DNA from: Aequorivita vladivostokensis
GTDB lineage: Bacteria > Bacteroidota > Bacteroidia > Flavobacteriales > Flavobacteriaceae
Direction of reading: 5' to 3'
Assembly (NCBI RefSeq): GCF_000952855.1
Contig: NZ_JSVU01000003.1
Location: 1 to 64,000 of the forward strand
DNA: 64,000 bases
Below are positions 54,178 through 63,021 of the stretch, piece by piece (positions within the stretch are counted from its first letter, which is position 1; every line of letters begins with the position of its first letter). The notes beneath the pieces were generated by a model. The model had not been told where the DNA came from and ran no database searches. It worked only from the letters and a program-made list of their open reading frames with translations. Both the position numbers and the translations under genes were made by a program.

Positions 54178-55189
54178 TATTTTCTTTTAGAATTTGAATT
54201 AAATCATCTATCTGATTAAAAACCAGTTGTTTGGTTTCCTTAATATTGTTTCCTTGTGAATCAATTAACGCCTTTATTATGCTATTTACATTTAATGGGT
54301 CAAAAAGGAGAGAAGGTTTACAAACGGCAAAGGTATATGGTAAATCTGCTCCAATTACTTTGCAACCATTTTCAATTGCTTCAACTAATCCTAAACCAAA
54401 ACTTTCTGCTAGAGAGGGGTAGATTAAATATTCATTTGATTGATATAGCTCGTATAATTCTCTTCTCAATACAAAGCCATGATTAACAATAGGATATTCC
54501 AGTTTTATTTTTTTTTCAATTATGTCAATTAAAGGTGAAGACTGTGCGCTAATAGTTAGATGTAAAATACCCATTTTTGTTTTATCATAGAAATTACAAA
54601 AAGCTTCAATCAAATTTTGATGATTCTTATGAGGGCCTTGATTGCTAATATATACAAACCCATCTTTCCTACGTGGAATATTTATCTTATCTCCATCTAA
54701 AGGAGGGAAAAACGGCAAAACTTCAATTAAGTTTCGGTCAATTTTATATTTTTGTGCCAATCCTTCTTTGATGAGTGTTGATTGTACTAACCAATAGTTT
54801 GTATTTGATTTTAATATATTTAGAACAAAAGATTTAGCTCTCAATTTAATTCTTGTAATGGTAGAAACTGAATCTGGGATGGCTAAAAATAATGGTTGAT
54901 GAAAATATGTATAAACAGGTACTTTAAATTTAACTAAGGGCGGTAAATTGCTTAAACAAAATATTTTGGAAAATTTTGATTTGTTTTTTATGTAGAAGTT
55001 ATTTCGCGCTAAGAGCGATGCCTTTAGAAAAATTTTACGATTATCTGGGATGAAATTATAATCGTTTTCACAGCGCTTATCAAAAAGATAAAAACAATTT
55101 ACCTTCTTTTTTTCTAATCTTTGTACTAAATAATCAAGCAGTACCTTTCCGCCACTATTGTTAATATATAAACTATCTAATAATAACAC
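54161..55189 (-). CDS. glycosyltransferase family 4
   Basis: A 342-residue GT-B enzyme. The start LLLDSLYINNSGGKVLLDYL is a recognised N-terminal form; the C-terminal donor-site motif LIYPSLAESFGLGLVEAI with NGCKVIGADLPY (about residues 255-290) holds the retaining Glu. The start codon is GTG at 55189; five sense codons precede it to an upstream stop, so initiation slightly upstream is possible. It overlaps capE by 17 bases. Sugar donor unknown. AT-rich compared with the export genes. Confidence 0.87.
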   Translation of the reverse strand: MLLLDSLYINNSGGKVLLDYLVQRLEKKKVNCFYLFDKRCENDYNFIPDNRKIFLKASLLARNNFYIKNKSKFSKIFCLSNLPPLVKFKVPVYTYFHQPLFLAIPDSVSTITRIKLRAKSFVLNILKSNTNYWLVQSTLIKEGLAQKYKIDRNLIEVLPFFPPLDGDKINIPRRKDGFVYISNQGPHKNHQNLIEAFCNFYDKTKMGILHLTISAQSSPLIDIIEKKIKLEYPIVNHGFVLRRELYELYQSNEYLIYPSLAESFGLGLVEAIENGCKVIGADLPYTFAVCKPSLLFDPLNVNSIIKALIDSQGNNIKETKQLVFNQIDDLIQILKENNEDTK

Positions 55190-55240
55190 CGCAAGATTTT
55201 CAATTTATTAAACAAAGTAATTTTTCATAAAAGACGTTCC

Positions 55241-56356
55241 CTAGGTAAGTACAGCCCTCTTCATAATCTTAATTTGTAAATAGGGATTATAACGCTCATC
55301 TATAATTCGATAACTTTCTTTACGAATTAAATCTCTCTGCACTTCACTAAGGTCAATGTATTGTTTTATCTTTTTTACCAAATCATCAATATTATTTTCT
55401 TCGAATAAAGAACCTGTTTCACCTTCAACAATAGCTTCGAATTCTGGACCTTGATATTTAAAGTTATTATGTGTTATGACGGGAGTTCCAAAACTGAGAG
55501 AATGAATGGCTGTCAAACCTACATTTCCAGGTGATATACAAACAATAGCATTATAAAAAAGCTCTCCTAATTTTTCTTGTTCATAGCAAGCCCCATAAAA
55601 CCAAACTTGGTTTACAATCTCTAAATCATTAACCATTTTTTCTAATAAATAATCATCAATTATATTTCCAACCAAAACAAAATTTGGGGTTATATCATTT
55701 TCTTTTAATTTTTTTAACGCTTGAAAAATTAGATCTATGCGTTTTGATTTTTGAATCCGACCCACATAAATTAAGGTGGGAAAATCATTTTTGAACTTAT
55801 CTTTATAAATTAAGGTTTTTGTTAAAGATTTTCTGACATTTAAATGCTTTTGATAATCTAAGGAGTTGTAAATTGGGATTAATTTATTCTCCTTGAATCC
55901 TTCAGATAATAATAAACTTTTGGAATAATCTCCATATAGGAATAATCCACTACTCAGTCCAAAAAAAAATTTTTTTATATATTTTGCAATTCCCCTTTCG
56001 CGACCATACCACCCGTGGGTCCATAAAAATACTTTTTTGTTAAAAATTCTGGAATAAATTAAGATTAACCAGTTCGATAGGCAGTAGGCCTCACCCGTCA
56101 AAATATATATATCATAATCTTTAAACAATAGAGAAGTAGTTCCTCTAAGCCAATTAAACTTTCCAAAAATTCTTAAATATTTAAATTCTCTTTGAAAATT
56201 TCGTAAAACTTTATAGTCCATTTTTTTAATTGGTGTGCGTGTTTTATTTCCGAAATAAAAATCACAATTAAGCTCTTTGTCCATCAAAATAAAAATTGAT
56301 GTTCTATAGAATGATCCAAAGTTTAGTAAGGCACAAGTTTTATTTTGCATACTCAT
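55241..56356 (-). CDS. glycosyltransferase family 4
   Basis: A 371-residue GT-B enzyme. Features are FLWTHGWYGRERGI (about residue 140), LIYVGRIQKSKRIDLIFQAL (about 195) and SFGTPVITHNNFKYQGPEFE (about 290-310) with the family Glu. Start ATG 56356 overlaps wzy by 17 bases; ATG 56350 is also possible. AT-rich, like its neighbours. Donor and acceptor are unknown. Confidence 0.86.
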   Translation of the reverse strand: MSMQNKTCALLNFGSFYRTSIFILMDKELNCDFYFGNKTRTPIKKMDYKVLRNFQREFKYLRIFGKFNWLRGTTSLLFKDYDIYILTGEAYCLSNWLILIYSRIFNKKVFLWTHGWYGRERGIAKYIKKFFFGLSSGLFLYGDYSKSLLLSEGFKENKLIPIYNSLDYQKHLNVRKSLTKTLIYKDKFKNDFPTLIYVGRIQKSKRIDLIFQALKKLKENDITPNFVLVGNIIDDYLLEKMVNDLEIVNQVWFYGACYEQEKLGELFYNAIVCISPGNVGLTAIHSLSFGTPVITHNNFKYQGPEFEAIVEGETGSLFEENNIDDLVKKIKQYIDLSEVQRDLIRKESYRIIDERYNPYLQIKIMKRAVLT

Positions 56357-57476
56357 TTTTTTTTATATAAAAACCCAGTAATAGAAAAGGAAAAAACACC
56401 GCACTCCCGGGTCCAAAAGGGAACGTATACTCAAATAAACTAACGAGCATAAATAATGCAAAAACAAAAACTCCAGATTCGTAATACAAAGGTTTCGGCT
56501 TAATCATACTTTTTATAACCAATTTAAAATATTTAAAATATAATATGAGGATAAAAAAGCTAACCATTAATCCGTAGGACACCAATGCATACAGTACATA
56601 ATTATGTATTATACCTCCATTTAATGTAGTTTGTCCTTGCTGTCCAAAAAATGGATTTTCTACAAAAAAGTGAAATGCCTCTGTATAAGTATTATAGCGA
56701 CCCGAAGATAATGAATTTATGTTTGTAGAGTCGTAATTTAGAAATAATGAATCAATCAATAATTTATATAAATATGGAATAACAGGTATTAGAAGTATGG
56801 GTAAAAGAATAATATATTTATTTTTCCTGATTCTTGTAAAAAGAAATATAAATGAACAAATTAAACAGCCGAGAATAACCGCCCTACCACGTAAAACAAT
56901 TATCGATAATAAAAGCAATGCGCTTAACAGCAACAAAATCCAATTCACCTTCCGGCTTTTATAAAACAAAAAATATAAAGATAATAGAAAGGCAATACCG
57001 AAAACGGGGGCAATTTGATTTTTAGGCACATCCCAATAAAGTTCTTCTACGACGAAACCTGAAGCAAATTTCGCGACCAGGCTAAAGGCCGCAAGTGTAT
57101 TAGATAAAATGAAGAGGTATATCAATCCCAAGAATTTTTTTTCATCAAAATCAAAATTATAACCTATGGAAAGAAAAGTGAGAGAAATCCATAAATCTCT
57201 ACCTATGCCAAAATCCACATCTCCTACCATTCCCCAAAATAAAATCAAACAGAATGTGGTTAATGTAGTAACTCCCAAATGTATTTTAATAAAAGAATTT
57301 TTTACAAATGAATTTATTATTCCGCGAAAATTAAACAAGAATAGTAAGCCCATCAAAGCTATAATTAGAGTTCTAAACAGAATATAATTATTACCTCCAA
57401 TTCCAATAGAAGAATATTGGAGAGCTGATAAAATAATGGCTCCGATTAAAATAAAATAAGAAACATTATAAGTCAT
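56340..57476 (-). CDS. O-antigen ligase/polymerase family protein (Wzy-like)
   Basis: A 378-residue polytopic protein with about eleven membrane segments and one larger outside loop (about residues 240-290, FLNYDSTNINSLSSGRYNTY then HFFVENPFFGQQGQTTLNGG, with HNYVLYALVSYG). The loop plus many Leu/Ile helices fits the Wzy polymerase of Wzx/Wzy-type loci. Low sequence conservation is normal for Wzy. It is separated from wzx by a strong hairpin. Confidence 0.85.
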   Translation of the reverse strand: MTYNVSYFILIGAIILSALQYSSIGIGGNNYILFRTLIIALMGLLFLFNFRGIINSFVKNSFIKIHLGVTTLTTFCLILFWGMVGDVDFGIGRDLWISLTFLSIGYNFDFDEKKFLGLIYLFILSNTLAAFSLVAKFASGFVVEELYWDVPKNQIAPVFGIAFLLSLYFLFYKSRKVNWILLLLSALLLLSIIVLRGRAVILGCLICSFIFLFTRIRKNKYIILLPILLIPVIPYLYKLLIDSLFLNYDSTNINSLSSGRYNTYTEAFHFFVENPFFGQQGQTTLNGGIIHNYVLYALVSYGLMVSFFILILYFKYFKLVIKSMIKPKPLYYESGVFVFALFMLVSLFEYTFPFGPGSAVFFPFLLLGFYIKKNEYAK

Positions 57477-57493
57477 AAATTTTTATCTAAAAT

Positions 57494-57529
57494 CAAAAAA
57501 ATTAATCGCCGTTAAACATTTCGGCGATT
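57494..57529 (-). terminator. hairpin at the wzx stop codon
   Basis: Minus strand AATCGCCG (57529-57522) with CGGCGATT (57511-57504), loop of 10 bases, then AATTTTTTT. The stem begins at the last base of the wzx stop codon, so it lies inside the polysaccharide operon, before wzy. Confidence 0.75.
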
Positions 57530-58878
57530 TAATAATTAATTTCCCATTTCCTAATCATTTTATAGTTTATTGAAATTATGATTAAAAATAAAAAATTGGT
57601 AAATAATTGACTATATATCATTATAAGCGCAGGTCTTACGGAGATTAAATTTATTAGGATTAGAAAACAACCTAAAATTAATATATCTCTAATCATTCTA
57701 AAAATTAACATTTGCCAATTTTTTCCTATTGAAGTATATGCCTGAGCAAATACATTGCTAACACTAATGGCAATTGTTGAAAATACTGCTAGGGTAAGGA
57801 CATCATCTAATCCCTGAAATGTTTGGCCATAAAAACTTGATATCCATGAAGAAAACAATAATATACCAATAAATGGCACTAAAGTAGCTCCTAGGTTAAC
57901 CACTATAATTTGTTTTAAGATAGTACCATGTCTTTTATCATTTGAAGCAGTTGCTGATAAATGTGAAAGTATCACATTTCTTAATATTCCGGGGATGAAT
58001 AAAACGATGGCATTCCATTGCATAGCAGCAGAATACATTCCCAACTCTCCAAAACTCGCATAATTTACCAACAGTAAATAACCTAGCCATGAAGTAAGCG
58101 AATATACAGCTTCCTGTAAAGCAATAGGTGTAGAAAATTGAATTATTCCTTTTCGAAATTTCTTATCTTTACTGAGGGATTTTGGAAATGATTTTACACT
58201 TTTTTTGACTAAAAAAAAATTGAAAAGAAAATTAAGAACTTGAACAAGGAGCAAAGCTAATAAGGCACCTTCCAATTCAAAATAGTAAGCCAAAATACCA
58301 CTAAAGATAAAGGTCAATATTCCCATGGACATATTGATCTTTGCCATAGCTTTAAATTTTCCAAAACCTGAAAGTATTCCTACTTGAGTGGTAGTTAAAG
58401 CATTAAAGATTATTAAAATAGACAGTAACCGTAACGGCAAAGTTAGATGCGCAACCCCAAGCAATTCTTCAGATATAAGTGCGGCAAAAATAAAAAGCCC
58501 TACTGCCATTAACCCACTAAAAATCAAGGTAATTTGTATGGCATAGGAGATAAAAGTTCTTATTAAGAAAGGTTTACTAGTTTTTAGATCGGCAATATAT
58601 TTGGTTGCGGTATATCCTAAACCAAATGTTGAAAATACTCCAATGGTTAAAATCGTGTTCCTTATAATACCGTACTCTCCAAACACATCCTTACCCAAAA
58701 AGCGTGCAACCAAAATTCCGGCCAATAATGCCAAACCCCGACCAATAACATTGCCAGCTAAAGACCAAAAAGAATCCTTAAACAATTGATTCTTTAGTAA
58801 TCTTTGTAATAGTTGCTCAGAATAACTCTTGAAATTCAAAAATGCTCTTAATTTAATTATCAACCTAATTCTTAACAA
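57529..58878 (-). CDS. polysaccharide flippase (Wzx-like, MOP superfamily)
   Basis: A 449-residue protein with about twelve membrane helices. The opening WSLAGNVIGRGLALLAGILV (about residues 38-58) and EYGIIRNTILTIGVFSTFG are typical of Wzx flippases. It should move the lipid-linked repeat to the outer leaflet. It starts with a TTG at 58878 because no ATG exists in the first 100 codons. It is the first gene of the locus. TATCTTTG at 58912-58905 is a possible -7 element, though its -33 is poor. Confidence 0.9.
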   Translation of the reverse strand: MLRIRLIIKLRAFLNFKSYSEQLLQRLLKNQLFKDSFWSLAGNVIGRGLALLAGILVARFLGKDVFGEYGIIRNTILTIGVFSTFGLGYTATKYIADLKTSKPFLIRTFISYAIQITLIFSGLMAVGLFIFAALISEELLGVAHLTLPLRLLSILIIFNALTTTQVGILSGFGKFKAMAKINMSMGILTFIFSGILAYYFELEGALLALLLVQVLNFLFNFFLVKKSVKSFPKSLSKDKKFRKGIIQFSTPIALQEAVYSLTSWLGYLLLVNYASFGELGMYSAAMQWNAIVLFIPGILRNVILSHLSATASNDKRHGTILKQIIVVNLGATLVPFIGILLFSSWISSFYGQTFQGLDDVLTLAVFSTIAISVSNVFAQAYTSIGKNWQMLIFRMIRDILILGCFLILINLISVRPALIMIYSQLFTNFLFLIIISINYKMIRKWEINY

Positions 58879-59064
58879 ACAAAATAGTTTATTAGATAAG
58901 CCCGCAAAGATAACTAACCGCTATCGATTAACTGCCAATTAAAACCGATTAAATGTTAATGGAGTGATAGGAAAATTATTAAGTAAGTATGCTCAAGTTT
59001 TTTAACTGGAATAAATTATAATGCAACCAAAGCCAAACTAAATCTAGTACTCAAAATCAATAAT

Positions 59065-59463
59065 TTAAAGCTTTGATTTTCCCGATTCCCGTATTTGTTT
59101 AAACTGCGTCGTCTTCATTTTTGCCTTCATTCTCTTATGCGGCAAAAAGGCAATCTTTAAACCTTTTATAAATTCTTTTTTAAAATCCGTGGGTGTCGCC
59201 ACTCCCTTACTGCTAATGGTGGCCCGAAAAATCCCCAAATTCGGTAGGCTTACGGTTTTTCCCTCCATAAGCGTTTCCTCCATGAGATCGGCCAAATGGT
59301 ATAATAGCCGCTCGCAGTCCACCGGATGCAATTTGCTTCGCTCGCTTAAGCTAGCAATTAGTGCCTCCTCCTCCAAACTGCCAACTTTTATAGCGGTCGC
59401 GTAGTAGAAGTGCTCTTGTGTTTTAAGCGTGTCTTTTTTTTGGGTCAATTTAAAGGGAAACAT
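59065..59463 (-). CDS. HU-like DNA-binding protein
   Basis: A 132-residue divergent HU/IHF-like protein of Bacteroidota. The N-terminal extension (about residues 1-20) precedes a helical part and the DNA-binding arm region KTVSLPNLGIFRATISSKGV (about 68-88). Its fold family is clear but residues differ strongly from canonical HU; it ends with Lys-rich FLPHKRMKAKMKTTQ. It lies just upstream of the polysaccharide locus on the same strand, like HU genes next to capsule loci in other Bacteroidota. Regulation of the locus is inference. Confidence 0.83.
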   Translation of the reverse strand: MFPFKLTQKKDTLKTQEHFYYATAIKVGSLEEEALIASLSERSKLHPVDCERLLYHLADLMEETLMEGKTVSLPNLGIFRATISSKGVATPTDFKKEFIKGLKIAFLPHKRMKAKMKTTQFKQIRESGKSKL

Positions 59464-60168
59464 ATTCTGAATTTAAGTTACGCATCCAAGATACAAATTG
59501 TTCCAAAATGGCCTATTGCCAAATTCCCATATAACCACATTTCTCTAGAATGTAAGTTATTTAGGTGCAGCGTTCAGGGAATGACGGATTCTGGCTTTGT
59601 GGGAGAAGGATTGTTAATAATCGCTTTGTGGTCTTCTGCTGATAGAATTTTGCCAATGCTGTTGTGGATGGAGTAGATAAGTTCTAACTTTATACCATAA
59701 ATTTCGGTTAACAAACCGGGACTTATTTTCAGAACTGCCCAGAAGAACTCGCAATTACTAGCTGCCTGATTTTTTTGGGCTTTTTCTTTTTAAGAAGGTT
59801 TTCCCTCAATACTTCGCTTTTGAGAGCAGTTTTGACGTTTAATTAGTTGTTGACAAGTTGTTTATAAATTGTTTATTACCATAACCTGCCCATGTATGAT
59901 TTCAGAAAACGGAGCGGCTAGAAATGGCTCTAAAAGAGAAAAAACAATCAAAAAATGCGGGATTTTTGAAAGTGCTTAGGGATTTTTTGGAACTGCTTAT
60001 GAAATATTTTTATTCGCTTAGCGAATTTTGGGAAGGGCGTAGCAGTTTAAGAAAAAGATGTAGATGTTTTTTATAATGGCGCGTAGTTTTTCTAGAATTA
60101 AAATCCCGGGAAAGAACGTTCCCCGGGACTTATTTTCAGAAATGTAAAATAGAAGAATGACGCAATTA
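59464..60168. other. gene-free stretch between two HU-like genes
   Basis: No intact gene. Contains a duplicate of the HU2 3' flank: CCGGGACTTATTTTCAGAA at 59716-59734 and 60123-60141, and CGCAATTACTAGCTGCC at 59750-59766 and 60161-60177, in the same order and nearly the same spacing. Minus-strand sequence upstream of copy 1 is Lys-rich when translated. A GC-rich palindromic hairpin is at 60104-60128. Confidence 0.7.
60104..60128 (-). terminator. terminator after the second HU-like gene
   Basis: Minus strand TCCCGGGGAA (60128-60119) with TTTCCCGGGA (60113-60104), one G-T pair, loop CGTTC, then TTTTAATT. It lies about 40 bases after the stop. Confidence 0.7.
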
Positions 60169-60552
60169 CTAGCTGCCCGTCATCCTATATCTTACGGTTT
60201 TCAGGAATGTCCGGAACCGTGGTCCTGGCCTGAAGTTTACGTGTGCCGACCGTACCGCGGCCACATTCAGATCATCCTGCACGTCGGTACCTTCTGATCG
60301 CACGCCAATCTGGAAATTGCCCAGGGTACCCAGTTGCACTACCCTTCCCATTGCCAGTTCGTCCATCACATTGTGCTGGAGGGCATTGAGCACGGCAAGA
60401 CAATCTGCTTCCCTTACGGTACATTGGTTAGACACTAAATACGCCAACCTTTCCAGATCGGTGATGCCCTGGGAAATAGCCTGGGCATAAAATTTGGGCG
60501 GAGCGGCCACATCTTGGGGATTCTTACGCTCCATTGGCTTTAATAAAACCAT
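60169..60552 (-). CDS. second HU-like DNA-binding protein
   Basis: A 127-residue divergent HU family protein. N-terminal PKFYAQAISQGITDLERLA, then the conserved core VMDELAMGRVVQLGTLGNFQIGV (about residues 66-88) and a basic end with FRPGPRFRTFLKTVRYRM. It keeps the length and layout of the neighbouring HU-like gene (59065-59463) but little identity, so the duplication is old. GC content looks higher than in the first copy. Start ATG 60552. Confidence 0.83.
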   Translation of the reverse strand: MVLLKPMERKNPQDVAAPPKFYAQAISQGITDLERLAYLVSNQCTVREADCLAVLNALQHNVMDELAMGRVVQLGTLGNFQIGVRSEGTDVQDDLNVAAVRSAHVNFRPGPRFRTFLKTVRYRMTGS

Positions 60553-61071
60553 ATAGAATTAGTATTTCGCCTTTCGGCGGTCGCCGCTTCATTGCATTGA
60601 CATCGGCAAATTAAGAAGAAATACAATTCTCTTTGAAAATAAATTTTAACACTTATCAACAAAAAAAATCCTTGTTTTTTATGGTAAAAAGTGGTAATTA
60701 AAGCGCGAAATCCGGTAAAAATCATTTTTCAACGGATTACCATCTGTATATCAGCATTTTAACTTTTTACGAATTAAATTTGATAGGATAAAACGCTATT
60801 TATTATAGATAAAGGGCAACGCCCTTTTCCAAAAGAGGGGTTTTCTACAATAATTTTCGAGTAGATAAATCTATAAAGGTTCGGTATTTTACTACCTGGC
60901 GTATAGAAAATTGTTGATAACTGAAAGGAATATTTTGTCTAAAAATGCTAATCTACAAGCAACTATATAATTTTTTGAACAAAATTGGAGCTGTTTTTCG
61001 AATGTAAAAAATACCCTATTCTATAATCATATAGCTGCTTCTAAAAAAGAAATTGTATATAAACTCCAACT
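60553..61071. other. gene-free stretch
   Basis: AT-rich, no convincing gene. A small perfect hairpin AAAGGGC-AAC-GCCCTTT lies at 60811-60827. I see no promoter of full consensus for the HU-like gene; the region may hold its regulation. Confidence 0.5.
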
Positions 61072-62796
61072 TCACTTCCTAATTAATTTTTTTACTGCGG
61101 TGCCAGTCTGGGTTTTGATTTTTAGCAAATAAATACCTTTTGGCAAGTGGCTCAGGTCTAGATGTTGCACAGGCTCTTGCGGTTCCAGGGTTCTAATTTT
61201 ACTTCCATTTATGGAATAAACAACCAAGTGTGCTATCGGCAACGCACTGGTAATGGTATAAATGCCAGTACTGGGATTGGGATATATTTTTATGCTCTCT
61301 ATACTATTTTCTCCCATCCCGGCCGTCTCGCAGGTGTCTGATGGATCGTACGGATTACTGCCACAGTCAATTTCTTCCGCATTGGAATACCCATCGCCAT
61401 CAATGTCATCATCTACGCAATCGGGAATGCCATCAATATCCAAATCCGGCGAAAGGCTGTTTTCATCCAATGGATCTGAACCGCAAGCCAGCTCATCAAT
61501 ATCCCGTTGGCCGTCGTTATCGTCATCGGGGTCGGCATTATTGCCTATTCCATCCCCGTCCGTATCGGTATCTTCATTCGGATCAAACGGAAAGGCATCA
61601 ACTAGGTCGGGCACTCCGTCATTATCATCATCTAAATCGCCATAATCGCAAAGCCCATCATTGTCAAAATCATCTCCGTCGTTTGCCGTATTTCCTCCAG
61701 AGCCATTGTTGCCCGTCTGACTGCAATCATCGCAACCGTCGGCATCCAAATCCCTGCAAATGTAGGGATCAGCAGGATCGGCATCCTCATTATTTGCTAC
61801 CCCATCGCCATCGTCATCTACAAAATTGGGCAAATAGGCAAACATGGGCCTATTAAATATTTTTACAAAAATATTCCCGTTCTCTTCAAATAAATAAGTA
61901 GGGTAATCATCCACTTGATTGGATGGATCAAAAGTCCACATACGTTCCCAATTGCTCCCATCCCAATGCGAAACAAAGGTGGCGTTGCTAAAGCCCACGT
62001 AAATTTTGGCGGCTATATAAATATTGTCATTCGCTATGGCCTGTACGTGTGTAACCGTAACATCATTCTGGCTCTCGTTGGGCAACAATATATTTCCTAC
62101 GGGAGTCATTGTACCATTGGCAAAATTGAGAAGCTGGTGGCGGCCCGTAACGTATTTGTGATCGGCATCCACAACATCAACAAAAATTTTATTGGTGGTT
62201 ATGCCGAAGTGGTCAATAATACTCCATTCCTCTCCATTATATACCGCAAGTTGGCCGGCCGTGGTAAGATAGATTTCTGTGGAGCTGATATAAAATAAGG
62301 AGGGGGGATAGTGACCGAAGGGCATTAAGTTTAAATCGACCCATTGGGTGCCATCAAATTTATAGACTAAGGAAGTTTGTGTGTACAGATTTTGCGCCGC
62401 TACATAGATCTCACTCTCACTTCGGTACAAAATATCCGAAACTTTCATTGCTCCATTGGGCAGCGCCGGCTGAAAATCCAACCATTCCACGCCGTTAAAT
62501 CTTTTTAATTTGGCAGTTGTAGGAATATTAAAGGAGGCTACAAATATATTATCAGGACCTATGTATTCTAAAATATTTACAACGTCACTATAATTATTAG
62601 GGCCATATACGCTTGGTTGCAAGGCCTCATAACCTCCGGGGTAATATCTGGCCACACCCCTATCATACACCTGAAAAACGTTGTAATTGTGCATTTGCAT
62701 TTCCCTATCGGGAAAAGATGAAATATACTCTTCAAAGGTCTGGGACTGGCAAATAAAGGACGAAACTAGAAAGCTCGCAAAAATAAAGTGGCGCAT
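61072..62796 (-). CDS. T9SS-secreted protein with thrombospondin type 3 repeats
   Basis: A 574-residue protein: signal peptide (cut after CQSQ, about residue 19), a propeller-like region with seven blades that mention FNGVEW, FDGTQW, YNGEEW and WDGSNW (about 30-340), an Asp-rich block of about 160 residues with calcium-binding DxDxDGxxD loops (thrombospondin type 3, such as DDDGDGVANNEDADP), and a C-terminal type A sorting domain from IKIYPNPSTGIYTI to KLIRK. Secreted by T9SS; calcium likely stabilises the stalk. Start ATG 62796; a TTG 15 bases upstream lies within the promoter. Confidence 0.88.
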   Translation of the reverse strand: MRHFIFASFLVSSFICQSQTFEEYISSFPDREMQMHNYNVFQVYDRGVARYYPGGYEALQPSVYGPNNYSDVVNILEYIGPDNIFVASFNIPTTAKLKRFNGVEWLDFQPALPNGAMKVSDILYRSESEIYVAAQNLYTQTSLVYKFDGTQWVDLNLMPFGHYPPSLFYISSTEIYLTTAGQLAVYNGEEWSIIDHFGITTNKIFVDVVDADHKYVTGRHQLLNFANGTMTPVGNILLPNESQNDVTVTHVQAIANDNIYIAAKIYVGFSNATFVSHWDGSNWERMWTFDPSNQVDDYPTYLFEENGNIFVKIFNRPMFAYLPNFVDDDGDGVANNEDADPADPYICRDLDADGCDDCSQTGNNGSGGNTANDGDDFDNDGLCDYGDLDDDNDGVPDLVDAFPFDPNEDTDTDGDGIGNNADPDDDNDGQRDIDELACGSDPLDENSLSPDLDIDGIPDCVDDDIDGDGYSNAEEIDCGSNPYDPSDTCETAGMGENSIESIKIYPNPSTGIYTITSALPIAHLVVYSINGSKIRTLEPQEPVQHLDLSHLPKGIYLLKIKTQTGTAVKKLIRK

Positions 62797-62808
62797 TGGT
62801 TTTTTTTG

Positions 62809-62838
62809 CAAAAGTATTCTTATTCACAATATACACAA
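62809..62838 (-). promoter_or_regulatory. promoter of the thrombospondin-repeat gene
   Basis: Minus strand TTG (62838-62836), 19 bases, TACTTTTG (62816-62809), 12 bases before the ATG. Full consensus match. Confidence 0.68.
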
Positions 62839-62869
62839 GCAATTAACCGCAAAAACAAAATTGTATAAA

Positions 62870-63015
62870 TCCCTAATTAAAAAATCCCTAATCACCAAAT
62901 CACGAATCACGAATCCCGAATCCCGAATCACCAAATCCCGAATCCTGAATCACCAAATCCCAAATCCTGAATCACGAATCCCGAATCCCGAATCACGAAT
63001 CCCTAATCCCAAAAT
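62870..63015. repeat. degenerate heptamer array (AATCCCG/AATCACC)
   Basis: About twenty adjacent heptamers such as CGAATCC, CGAATCA, CAAATCC and CTAATCC fill the gap between cysN and the T9SS gene. Translated, the period gives 7-residue repeats in every frame, so any reading frame over it is spurious. Confidence 0.85.
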
Positions 63016-63021
63016 CAACAT

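Noticed and set aside
60540-60725. Minus-strand frame of 61 codons upstream of the second HU-like gene
   Set aside because: No family features, overlaps the HU-like start region by 13 bases, and the HU ATG gives the expected protein size.
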